From NCBI GenBank assembly GCA_021732525.1, contig JAKFUU010000005.1, forward strand, positions 62,001 through 126,000: DNA of 64,000 nt, read 5' to 3'. Position 1 is the stretch's first letter; every line of letters begins with the position of its first letter. This document shows positions 43,474 through 51,760 of the stretch, one piece after another. Position numbers and translations under genes: made by a program. Under the pieces are notes generated by a model that saw only the letters and a list, made by a program, of their open reading frames with translations, made no database searches and was not told where the DNA came from. The DNA is from Sphingomonadaceae bacterium. GTDB lineage: Bacteria; Pseudomonadota; Alphaproteobacteria; Sphingomonadales; Sphingomonadaceae.

Positions 43474-43713
43474 CTATGCTTGCGTATTTGCCAGCGCTAT
43501 GCGCCAAATATCATCCATCGACCGCGTGCTTATATCACTGCCTCTACCGTCATCAACAAGGCTTTGGAAATTCGCAATCTTAGCCGCACGCTCTTGATCT
43601 CGCCGGATCAGGTCACGAACATAATCACTTGAATTGCTATAAGCGCCGGAAAGCGCCCGCGATTCCACCCATTGCTTCATAGGATCGGGTAGTGAAACAT
43701 TCATCGTCGCCAT
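43474..43713 (-). CDS. parD: ParD-family antitoxin
   Basis: The 79-residue antitoxin has an N-terminal ribbon-helix-helix (MATMNVSLPDPMKQWVESRA and SNSSDYVRDLIRRDQER), the ParD signature, and a C-terminal toxin-binding tail. An AGGGAC site lies about 8 bases before the start. A TTGACA box with a GCAATA element 17 bases on sits in the minus-strand leader (about 43740-43770). It should repress its own operon. Confidence 0.9.
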   Translation of the reverse strand: MATMNVSLPDPMKQWVESRALSGAYSNSSDYVRDLIRRDQERAAKIANFQSLVDDGRGSDISTRSMDDIWRIALANTQA

Positions 43714-43788
43714 CGGACCGTCCCTTTATGCCGGTAACTATTGCATCATTATGGCAAAGATTGTCAATCAAGTCCAGCGTTGGGAAAC

Positions 43789-44922
43789 TCACAAACTCGG
43801 GTTCACCAAAAATTTCTCGCCGGTGGCTTTGCGCTCATAGGCCTTTGCGGTTTCAGGATCGATCATGCCGGACAGTGATATTTCCCTGGTATAGTCGCTG
43901 GCGAAAATACCGTTACGTTCGGCCACGGTGTAAGCGCGCATTTCCATCATCCGCTCCATGCCAACCTTTTCCAAATGCGGGGTAAGCAGCCAGCCGCCCA
44001 CGCCCCAATAAAGCCCAAGGCCGCCGCCCAAAATCGTCTCGCTGGTATCGAGCCGGCCGTAGATATAGACCTGTTTGTTAACAGTGGAGCCATAGACGCT
44101 AAATTCTGCGCCGCGTTTTGCCGCCGCTTTTTCCATCGCCGTCAGCATGTAACTCGCCATTTTGCCGCCGCCGATGGCATCAAAGCCCAGCGTTGCCCCG
44201 GTTTCGGCAAGCGCATCGATCAGCTGGCTCATGAAATCATCTTTGCTGCTGTCGATTACAAAAGTCAGGCCGATATCGGTGAGGATTTTCTTCTGCGCAT
44301 CATTGCGCACAATCGCCACCAGGGGCACCTCTTCCTTCAAACAGAGCTTAGCGAGCATCTGCCCCAGATTGGAGGCAGCGGCGCTATGCACGATGCCGGT
44401 ATGCCCTTCCATCCGCATGGTGTTCAAAAAACCCTGCACGGTCATCGGGTTGACGAATAAAGACGCGCCTTCTTTGGCGGCCGCGCCATCGGGCAAGGGC
44501 ACACACATCATCGCGGGCATTACCCGGTGGGTGCGGTACATTTCGCCGCCGACGATGGAAACGGTTTTGCCGAGCAACGCCTGCGCCGCATCGGATGATC
44601 CCGCCGCCACAACCGTGCCTGCGCCTTCATTGCCTGCGGCCATTTTCTTGCCCGCGCGACCCGCAAAGAAAGGCCGCATCGCCGCGTCCACATCGGCAAC
44701 CAAAGCCGGATGGCCATCGATGCTTTCGCTTCGCACGGTCGCCATATTGGCAGGCGCGGTGAGCAGGCCCAGATCAGACGGGTTGATCGGCACCGCCTCC
44801 ATGCGCACCACCACCTGATGTTCGGCCAGATCGGGCACCGCATAAGGTTCAATCGACAGCACCAGCCTGCCGTCGTCGGTTACCGTGGTGAAAAGCTGCT
44901 TTGCATTGGGAAACGCGGTCAT
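43789..44922 (-). CDS. zinc-type alcohol dehydrogenase/quinone oxidoreductase family protein
   Basis: This 377-residue medium-chain reductase has a GroES-like N-domain (VVVRMEAVPINPSDLGLLTA, then AGNEGAGTVVAAG) and a nucleotide-binding domain with IVHSAAASNLGQMLAKLC and TLGFDAIGGGKMASYML. The structural and catalytic zinc cysteines of true alcohol dehydrogenases are not evident, so it is more like a zinc-free quinone oxidoreductase or a 2-enoyl reductase. The substrate is unknown. It is third in the ubiA/aldo-keto-reductase set, 49 bases downstream. Confidence 0.87.
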   Translation of the reverse strand: MTAFPNAKQLFTTVTDDGRLVLSIEPYAVPDLAEHQVVVRMEAVPINPSDLGLLTAPANMATVRSESIDGHPALVADVDAAMRPFFAGRAGKKMAAGNEGAGTVVAAGSSDAAQALLGKTVSIVGGEMYRTHRVMPAMMCVPLPDGAAAKEGASLFVNPMTVQGFLNTMRMEGHTGIVHSAAASNLGQMLAKLCLKEEVPLVAIVRNDAQKKILTDIGLTFVIDSSKDDFMSQLIDALAETGATLGFDAIGGGKMASYMLTAMEKAAAKRGAEFSVYGSTVNKQVYIYGRLDTSETILGGGLGLYWGVGGWLLTPHLEKVGMERMMEMRAYTVAERNGIFASDYTREISLSGMIDPETAKAYERKATGEKFLVNPSL

Positions 44923-44971
44923 TTTTCTCTCCTAAATCTTTGGGCTTATGCGCTTTTCATGGAGGGCGGGC

Positions 44972-45991
44972 TCACCCCATCGGATATAAAATCTCTTTGG
45001 TCACGTGGTGGATCGCGGTCATCACATCGTCAGGCAAGATCAGGTCAATCGCGGCAAAAATCTCGTCCAACTGCGCTTCGTTGCTCACCCCCACCATCGT
45101 TGAGGCGACAAAATCATTCTGTTTTGACCAAGCGGTGGCGAGTGTGACCGGCGACAGCCCGGCATCCTTGGCAATCTCCAAAATCCGCGCGGTGGAGGCG
45201 AGCGCCCGGTCGCCGGCAAAACGCTGTGCCATATCAAATTGCCGCGCGCCTTTCATTTCCAGATATTGCGAGAAACGCGCGCCTTCGGGCCGCGCGCCAT
45301 CTTGATATTTACCTGAAAGCACCCCGCCCGCCAAGGGCGAATAAGGCAGCAACGATACGCCTTCCAACCGGCAAACTTGTTTCAATTCATCCTCAAACCG
45401 GCGATTGTTGATCGAATAATTATTCTGAATTGTATGATAGCGCGCGGTGCCCAGCTTTTCCGAAACCGCCAGGCTTTTCATCAGGCCATAGCTGCTCTCA
45501 TTCGAACAGCCCAAAATACGCACTTTGCCCGCGCGCACCAACTCGTCGAGCACCTCCATCGTCTCGTCATATCCGGTGGCATGGTCGGGCCAATGGGTTT
45601 GATAGAGGTCAATATAGTCGGTCTGCAACCGGCGCAGGCTGCCCTCCACTGCCACCATGATATTATGCCGGTCGAGCGCGGTCATCCCGCCGCGGCATGG
45701 CGATTTGAACCAGATGTGGCTCGGCCCGGAAACTTTGGTCGCCATAATAATACGATCGCGGTTTTGCATTTGCATCCAGCGGCCGATGATCTCTTCGGTG
45801 CGGCCCACCCATTTGACATCGGGCGGGACCGGATAACCCTCCGCCGTGTCGAAAAAGTTGATGCCCACCTCCATACAACGATCAAGGATCCGAAAGGCAT
45901 CTTTTTCATCGGTTTGACTACCAAAGGTCATCGTGCCCATGCAAATATCGGAGACATGGATGGCGCTTTTTCCCAATTGCCGGTGTTGCAT
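44972..45991 (-). CDS. NADP(H)-dependent aldo/keto reductase (Tas-like)
   Basis: This 339-residue oxidoreductase has the full catalytic tetrad: D48 and Y53 (INFFDTAEGYPV), K86 (MATKVSG) and H133 (LYQTHWPD). The C-terminal SKQNDFVASTMVGVSNEAQLDE loop binds the NADP phosphate. Length and the ARPEGARFSQYLEMKGARQ segment place it near the Tas group. AAGGAG supports the start at 45991. The gene follows ubiA by 14 bases. Confidence 0.92.
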   Translation of the reverse strand: MQHRQLGKSAIHVSDICMGTMTFGSQTDEKDAFRILDRCMEVGINFFDTAEGYPVPPDVKWVGRTEEIIGRWMQMQNRDRIIMATKVSGPSHIWFKSPCRGGMTALDRHNIMVAVEGSLRRLQTDYIDLYQTHWPDHATGYDETMEVLDELVRAGKVRILGCSNESSYGLMKSLAVSEKLGTARYHTIQNNYSINNRRFEDELKQVCRLEGVSLLPYSPLAGGVLSGKYQDGARPEGARFSQYLEMKGARQFDMAQRFAGDRALASTARILEIAKDAGLSPVTLATAWSKQNDFVASTMVGVSNEAQLDEIFAAIDLILPDDVMTAIHHVTKEILYPMG

Positions 45992-46005
45992 TGCCTGACT
46001 CTCCT

Positions 46006-46917
46006 TTATGCTGATGCGCCCACCACTAAGCAGGCGAGCGCCATAAGCAAGCCGGTAAAGCGGTTGGAACGAAATTTTCCCAGCGCGTCGCCGCCGTCCG
46101 CGCGCAACGTCGCCGCTTGCCACAGCATATGCAATGCCGCGGGCAATAAGGCGGCCAGCGCTAGATATTGCGGCCGCACGGTCCAGACAGCCAAAGCCCA
46201 TCCGGTCAGCGCCAGCGCATAAAACAGCGCCACGCCGCCGCGCAAATTGCCGCCCAGCCGCAGCGCGCTCGACCGGATACCGGCCAATGCGTCATCCTCC
46301 TTATCCTGAAGCGCATAGATGGTGTCATAACCGATAACCCAAAAGACACAGCCCGCATAAAGCCACAGCAGCGCCGCGCCGGCCTCCCCGCCCGCCGCAA
46401 TCCAGCTCACCGGCGCGCCCCAGCTAAATACCAGGCCCAGCCAGGCCTGCGGCCACCAGGTTATCCGTTTCATAAAGGGATAGGCCGCCACCAACGCCAA
46501 ACTGCCCAGCGCGATCAACTGCGCCTGCCAGCGCAATTGCAACAGCACGAGCAAACCGATCAGGCAGAGCGTCACCAGCCAGCCCCAAGCGGCGCGCAAA
46601 CTCACCTGCCCGCTGGGCAAGGGCCGCGATGCCGTGCGCGCCACCTGCGCATCCAAATTGCGGTCGATAATGTCATTATAAACACAGCCCGCGCCGCGCA
46701 TCGCGATGCTGCCCAGCAATAGCCAAAGCAGCAACCGCCAATGGTCCCCAATGCCGCCCGCCAGCATCATTCCAAATGCGCAGGGCCAATAGAGCAGCCA
46801 CCAGCCAATCGGCCGGTCAAACCGAGCCAGCAGCGCAAAGCCGCGCCAAGATCGCGGCAATAAGCCGATCAGGCCGCGATGCTCGCTATCCGGGGTGATG
46901 ATGTCTGGCTGGTTCAT
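46006..46917 (-). CDS. ubiA: 4-hydroxybenzoate polyprenyltransferase
   Basis: This membrane enzyme of ubiquinone synthesis joins the polyprenyl tail to 4-hydroxybenzoate. The 303-residue protein has eight or so helices and both aspartate-rich Mg-binding motifs: NDIIDRNLD (N81, D82, D85, D89) and DTIYALQDKEDD (D198, D205, D208). The start 46917 is where the family begins; upstream in frame is only an inverted repeat. It is divergent from rsmE. Confidence 0.94.
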   Translation of the reverse strand: MNQPDIITPDSEHRGLIGLLPRSWRGFALLARFDRPIGWWLLYWPCAFGMMLAGGIGDHWRLLLWLLLGSIAMRGAGCVYNDIIDRNLDAQVARTASRPLPSGQVSLRAAWGWLVTLCLIGLLVLLQLRWQAQLIALGSLALVAAYPFMKRITWWPQAWLGLVFSWGAPVSWIAAGGEAGAALLWLYAGCVFWVIGYDTIYALQDKEDDALAGIRSSALRLGGNLRGGVALFYALALTGWALAVWTVRPQYLALAALLPAALHMLWQAATLRADGGDALGKFRSNRFTGLLMALACLVVGASA

Positions 46918-46934
46918 TTTAATTCTGAAACTTT

Positions 46935-47022
46935 CGTCACCCTGAACTTGTTTCAGGGTCCATTTTTCCGCATACAGATTGCCTTGCCGTGAAATGGACG
47001 CTGAAACAAGTTCAGCATGACG
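46935..47022. repeat. long inverted repeat between the ubiA and rsmE starts
   Basis: The arms 46935-46965 and 46992-47022 are 31 bases each and match at 28 positions. Both contain CTGAACTTGTTTCAG on one strand, which is itself nearly palindromic. The repeat takes up most of the 121-base divergent promoter region. I recall similar TCACCCTGAACTTGTTTCAG repeats as abundant in sphingomonad genomes. Confidence 0.85.
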
Positions 47023-47038
47023 GTGGAGAGATTTATCT

Positions 47039-47791
47039 ATGCCCGCTACCTCTTCTTGGCCGCCTAGAAGCACTCCGCGCCTGTTTATCGATCAGGCATT
47101 GGCGGTGGACGCACAAATCCGCATCGATGGCGGCGCGGCGCATTATCTGCTCTCCGTCATGCGACTGGGACCGGGCGCGGCGGTCAAGCTGTTTGACGAC
47201 CGGACGGGCGAATATCTGGCGGCTATTAGTCATGCGGGAAAACGCGATGTGACGGTAACGGTCGAAGCGAAGCTGCGCCCGCGCGAGGCCGCGCCCGATC
47301 TGTGGTTGGTACAAGCCTTGGTCAAAAAAGACCGGCTGGATTGGATCGCGGAGAAATCTTGCGAGCTGGGGATCGCGCGCCTTATGCCAGTCCTCACGCA
47401 GCGCTGCGTGGCGGATAAATTGAAGGAAGAGCGGCTGCGCGCGCAGATGATCGAAGCGGCGGAACAATGCGAGCGCACCGCGCTGCCCCACATTGCGCCG
47501 CTCGCCAAATTGGATGATATGCTGAAAAATTGGCCAAAGGATCGCAGGCTGTTTTTCTGCGACGAACGCGGCGGCGGGAATTTTCGGGACGCCATTGCCG
47601 CGCATCCGGGTCCAGCGGGGCTGTTGGTCGGACCCGAGGGCGGCTTGACTGATCAGGAAAATGCCGCCATCCGCGGCCATCCGAACGCGGTCGCCATCTC
47701 GCTCGGCCCGCGTATCCTGAGGGCCGACACCGCCGCCATCGCCGCAATTTCAATCTGGATGGCGCATAGCTTGACGAGCGATTGGGGTTGA
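47039..47791 (+). CDS. rsmE: 16S rRNA (uracil1498-N3)-methyltransferase
   Basis: This SPOUT-class methyltransferase of 250 residues modifies U1498 in the decoding region. The N-terminal PUA-like part (about 12-75) is followed by the knot: LLVGPEGGLTDQE (about 195-207) and SLGPRILRADTA (about 221-232), which bind SAM. LVKKDRLDWIAEKSCELGI is also diagnostic. gshA, which often follows rsmE in sphingomonads, is here 4 kb away. Confidence 0.94.
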   Translation: MPATSSWPPRSTPRLFIDQALAVDAQIRIDGGAAHYLLSVMRLGPGAAVKLFDDRTGEYLAAISHAGKRDVTVTVEAKLRPREAAPDLWLVQALVKKDRLDWIAEKSCELGIARLMPVLTQRCVADKLKEERLRAQMIEAAEQCERTALPHIAPLAKLDDMLKNWPKDRRLFFCDERGGGNFRDAIAAHPGPAGLLVGPEGGLTDQENAAIRGHPNAVAISLGPRILRADTAAIAAISIWMAHSLTSDWG

Positions 47792-47801
47792 TTTCTTGCC
47801 G

Positions 47802-49487
47802 CTAATTAATCCGCGTCCGGATTTGGAAATTGGCCTGCGGTGCGGGTGCGCCGCCCGATGACATTGCGCCTTTGGGGTTAAAGCAAATATGGCGCACCCC
47901 CGGATCATAACCCACAACAGGCGTATAGCTGCAAGCCGCAAAATTGGCGGGCGCGGCAACCGCGTTGGAATATCGCAAATCGGTTGCGGCGTTGAATGTT
48001 AACCCGGAACTACCCGCAGTGAATGATACCGGGCCAGTCGCAGGACCAGCGCCGTCGACATCGCCATTAAAATAAGTCACAAATCCAGGCAGCGAATCGA
48101 CCAAAAACACGCTGTTACTATCGGTGGCTGCCGATCCATTATTCGATACACTGATGGTATAGAGCATGTCATTGCCGGGAATGGAAAAAGGTATCGTGCC
48201 CGGCGGATTAAAGACGGCCGATATTTTCGCCAAAGCCAAAATCGGAATCCCCAAAATAGTGATTTGATAATCCTCCACCTCTCCATTCGACAAATTTAGC
48301 GTCGATGGCGGCGCATCTAGCGTGGTGGACCAGCGCAGTCGCATAAAGGTTGGCGTCAAAACGGCATTTGCGGGTGCGGCGATCGATAGACCGATGGTGC
48401 CCGCCGCCGCGTTTGTATCACCGGTGTCATTATCGGCTATATTGGTCGCCGCCTGTTCTCCTGCATCCAGAAAATCACCGTCTCCGTTCCAATCGATCCA
48501 GCATTGCAATCGGCCGCCCGCGCCCGCTGTGGGTATATTTAGCGTCGTTGTCTGGGAGCGCCGGAACGTCGCGCCGGTAAAACCATCATCGCCCGTGTCG
48601 CCCGTAGCAGTTGCATTAGCAAACGGAGCGGTTTCCGCGTTATTGGCCGCACCGATGCGAAACCCCGTCACAATGTCATGTATGGGATTGCCATAAGACG
48701 CCGGGGCATCGCTGAAATCCTGAGGAGGGTTACCGCCCGAAACAGGATCGACAAAGGGAGTGCGGGGGCAAGCAAAGTCAAGTGAGGATAAACGGACGGT
48801 ATTTCCGGTACCCAATGCGCCAATGCTATATCCAAATGAACTGGTATTGGTATAGGATGCGGAAACGATATTGCGCGTTTCATTTTCGGTGATTCCGGGC
48901 GCGTTGACGCTGGTGGACGCTTCAAACCGGCGACGCCCCGCCGCCGAAGGGCCGGACGCATCCACCGCCAGTCGCGTGGCGCTATCCAAAAAATAGCTGA
49001 CCTGCTGCGTCGTGGTAAATTCGGCATATTCCCTGATATTTGCGCTATCGCCGTCCACATCAACCGCCGATGCGGTAAAATCAAACACAAGCGGTGTTGT
49101 CGTTCCCGCGACAAAAAATGAAAATGTAAAATCGGCGCGGCGCGCATTGACCCCGCCCAATTCCGGCTGAAAATTCCCGGACAGGCCGGCATTATTGTCA
49201 ATCGTAATCAAGCTGGCACCGCCAGCGAAAGCATCAATGCGAACGCGGACATCAATGCCGGGAGCCGCATTGGCATAGCTATAGACAGCACCAACTTGCA
49301 GCGCCGTGCCGGAAATCAGGGTTGGATTGGCTAACGTAATCGGTGTGATAGGGCGGCCATTGCAGCTGTTCGCCACTTGTGCCTGCGCGCTCTGCGCAAA
49401 TAAGGCGCCCAACATTAAAAGCGCCAATTGATACCATCGCGCCAAAAGGCGCTGCATCCAAACCATTATCAACGTCCATCCATCCAC
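47802..49487 (-). CDS. exported GEVED/DUF11-type beta-domain protein
   Basis: This 561-residue protein has a signal peptide ending in AQSAQAQ (about residue 36), perhaps from an inner ATG at 49466. The parts are an Asp/Ser-rich beta region (about 60-240), the conserved DFSDAPASYGNPIHD segment (about 262-276), a calcium-like WIDWNGDGDFLDAGE loop (about 328-342) and a GEVED motif (NGEVEDYQI, about 398-406). A DUF11-like beta domain (about 415-561) ends in FQIRTRIN. Such proteins are usually surface or adhesin-like. It is divergent from a second large DUF11 protein and converges on rsmE. Confidence 0.82.
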   Translation of the reverse strand: MDGWTLIMVWMQRLLARWYQLALLMLGALFAQSAQAQVANSCNGRPITPITLANPTLISGTALQVGAVYSYANAAPGIDVRVRIDAFAGGASLITIDNNAGLSGNFQPELGGVNARRADFTFSFFVAGTTTPLVFDFTASAVDVDGDSANIREYAEFTTTQQVSYFLDSATRLAVDASGPSAAGRRRFEASTSVNAPGITENETRNIVSASYTNTSSFGYSIGALGTGNTVRLSSLDFACPRTPFVDPVSGGNPPQDFSDAPASYGNPIHDIVTGFRIGAANNAETAPFANATATGDTGDDGFTGATFRRSQTTTLNIPTAGAGGRLQCWIDWNGDGDFLDAGEQAATNIADNDTGDTNAAAGTIGLSIAAPANAVLTPTFMRLRWSTTLDAPPSTLNLSNGEVEDYQITILGIPILALAKISAVFNPPGTIPFSIPGNDMLYTISVSNNGSAATDSNSVFLVDSLPGFVTYFNGDVDGAGPATGPVSFTAGSSGLTFNAATDLRYSNAVAAPANFAACSYTPVVGYDPGVRHICFNPKGAMSSGGAPAPQANFQIRTRIN

Positions 49488-49722
49488 AGAATTTTGACAC
49501 CGGTGTGATAAACCAAAAATATTTTATTTGAGTTAACGCAGCAACCAAACAACCGGCAACGGCCGTGAACAAACGAGATATTGCCGCTTCATCAAATGTT
49601 GCTATTTCAACGCAAAGTTAACGCCATTATGATGTAAATATTTGTTATATCTTTGATATTAAGTTATTATATCCAGATCAGATAATAACCAGTTTGTTAA
49701 GTTTTTGGGCTAAGTTCAATTC
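49488..49722. other. AT-rich divergent promoter region between two DUF11-type genes
   Basis: This 235-base region has a clearly higher A+T content than the surroundings, with runs such as TAAATATTTGTTATATC near 49635-49651 and several TTAA elements. It must hold both promoters. No palindrome stands out. Confidence 0.6.
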
Positions 49723-51705
49723 ATGAAATCGCCGCCGAACCACATAGCAATTGGGATCGCTGATACGGTCAAATATCGGGCCATCGCGATTGTTGTATTC
49801 TTGTGCCTGCTCTGCCTGCTGCCATTGTTACCGGCAAAGGGCGATCTGCGCACGCCCGGCTGGTTCGATCCCGACGGCGTGGCTACGGGGCAAGATTGGC
49901 ATTACCGGGTGCCCGTTACCCTGCCCGCAACATCAAGCATCAACAGCACCGCCGAGGTTGATGTCGATTTCGCTGCCTTGCTCACCCAACTGGGGATAAC
50001 CGGCACATTTGATATCAATTCGGTGCGCGTGGTGCGACCCGGCGGCACGCTTGCCACAATCCAAGAATATACCGACAGGGTCTTTAACGACGCCACCGAT
50101 GCCGCCGGCAACAACCGCGGCGAGGTGAAATGGATCGTTCAGGATGGCGGCGCACAAACCTATTACATCTATTTTGATATTACCCAAAATGGAGCGAAGT
50201 CAGCCAATCCGCAAACGCCCCTTAATGCCAATTTCGAACGATCGGCTACCGGTCAAGAAGATCCCATCGGGTGGACCGGCGGACGTTTTAGCGCCGCTTT
50301 TGACGCGCAGGTTCGGCCCAATGAGACAATCTCGATCACCGATGGTGGACCGGCCACCGCCATTAACACCGACGGCAGCCCCAATAGCGGCGATTTCTCC
50401 TACCTGCTCGGCTCGCGCACGGCGGCCGAAAACTCCACGGGCGTCGATCGTGCCACATTAACCCGGACGATCACCGTTCCGTCAACCAACCCCGGAAGCA
50501 TAACCGTCCGCTGGAAACCCGAAGGCTGGGATAGCGCGGGCAATGGCAGCACAGTATTTGATTTCATCCGAATTGATATCGTCGGAACCACCACCAGCGA
50601 ATTGGTCGGACCAACCGCAGGGAATTATGCCACCCGCCCTTTCAGCCCGAATTTGGGCACGGTTGCACAATCCGCAACGGCATCGGGTTTTAACCGCTTC
50701 AATAACTGGGACGCCACCACCACCGGCACACGAACCGCAGGTATGACGGTACCGATTGGTAGCCAGCCATGGTGGACCTTCACGCAATCACTCGCTCCCT
50801 TTGCCGGCCAGACGGTAACCTTGCGATTTCGAACGCGTCAGCAAACCACGTTCCGCTCCTGGTTCCTGATTGACGATATCGAATGGTCGATCGTCGAGGG
50901 CACTTTGGGCGCTGCCGAGGCATTCGGGGCCGCAGGGACAACCGCCGCTAGTTTTACCCCCGGTCAGACGCTATCGATCAGCGGCAGGGTGGATGCAAAT
51001 CCCGCCGCCGCCACCCTGCCCGTTACCGCGAGCGTGCTTGATAATAACGGCGTCATCGTGGCCGTTGGTATCCGGCTGTTTAACGATGGCACGCATGGCG
51101 ACGCGGTGGCCGGTGACGCCATCTGGACCAACAATGGCACCGATCCTGCGAACCCAACTTTTACCATTCCGCTCTCGGCCCCGACCAGCACGGGATGGAC
51201 GTTGCGAATTTTTGCACGCGACGCGAGCAGCAGCACACTCGGCGCGATTAACAACGGCTTGGTGCACCGAAATGGACTGCCGGCTGCGCAAACCGAGGCC
51301 AATTATTGGAATATCGACGATAGCAATTTCGTCGTCGCCGGAACGACGATTGGCATCACCAAATTGAGTTTTATCGTAACCGATAATATTAGCGGGGCAA
51401 ATCCCAAATCTATTCCTGGCGCGACAGTGCAATATTGCATTACGATCACCAACGCAGGTGCCAACACCGCCAGCAACGTAATCGCCACCGATGTGATACC
51501 AGTAAATTTGACTTATAGCCCTGGATCAATCCGATCCGGCAGCAACTGCGGCACGGCGACGACCGTCGAAGATGATGATGCCGCAGGGGCCGACGAAAAT
51601 AATCCAGTTGGGGCGTCGATTGCAGGGTCAACCGTCACCATCCGGCAAGCCAGCTTAACTGCCGGGCAAAGCTTTGCCATCGCCTTTAACGCCGTGATAA
51701 ATTAG
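49723..51705 (+). CDS. large exported DUF11-domain protein
   Basis: This 660-residue protein starts with a signal anchor (about 20-38, AIVVFLCLLCLLPLLP). It consists of beta domains rich in Thr, Asn and Asp: a jelly-roll-like region (about 60-160), a galactose-binding-like region (about 165-400, with FERSATGQEDPIGWTGGRF) and a Big/Y-like domain (about 420-520, RLFNDGTHGDAVAGDAIWTNNG). A DUF11 repeat (about 560-660, VQYCITITNAGANTASNVIATDVIP) ends in FAIAFNAVIN. The C-terminal pattern resembles that of the divergent neighbour. It is probably a cell-surface or envelope protein; the role is unknown. Confidence 0.82.
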   Translation: MKSPPNHIAIGIADTVKYRAIAIVVFLCLLCLLPLLPAKGDLRTPGWFDPDGVATGQDWHYRVPVTLPATSSINSTAEVDVDFAALLTQLGITGTFDINSVRVVRPGGTLATIQEYTDRVFNDATDAAGNNRGEVKWIVQDGGAQTYYIYFDITQNGAKSANPQTPLNANFERSATGQEDPIGWTGGRFSAAFDAQVRPNETISITDGGPATAINTDGSPNSGDFSYLLGSRTAAENSTGVDRATLTRTITVPSTNPGSITVRWKPEGWDSAGNGSTVFDFIRIDIVGTTTSELVGPTAGNYATRPFSPNLGTVAQSATASGFNRFNNWDATTTGTRTAGMTVPIGSQPWWTFTQSLAPFAGQTVTLRFRTRQQTTFRSWFLIDDIEWSIVEGTLGAAEAFGAAGTTAASFTPGQTLSISGRVDANPAAATLPVTASVLDNNGVIVAVGIRLFNDGTHGDAVAGDAIWTNNGTDPANPTFTIPLSAPTSTGWTLRIFARDASSSTLGAINNGLVHRNGLPAAQTEANYWNIDDSNFVVAGTTIGITKLSFIVTDNISGANPKSIPGATVQYCITITNAGANTASNVIATDVIPVNLTYSPGSIRSGSNCGTATTVEDDDAAGADENNPVGASIAGSTVTIRQASLTAGQSFAIAFNAVIN

Positions 51706-51760
51706 GCTGCTGTTTATCTTTTTTCTGGCATGCGAAGCTTTGGTTTCTTAAAGCCATGGT

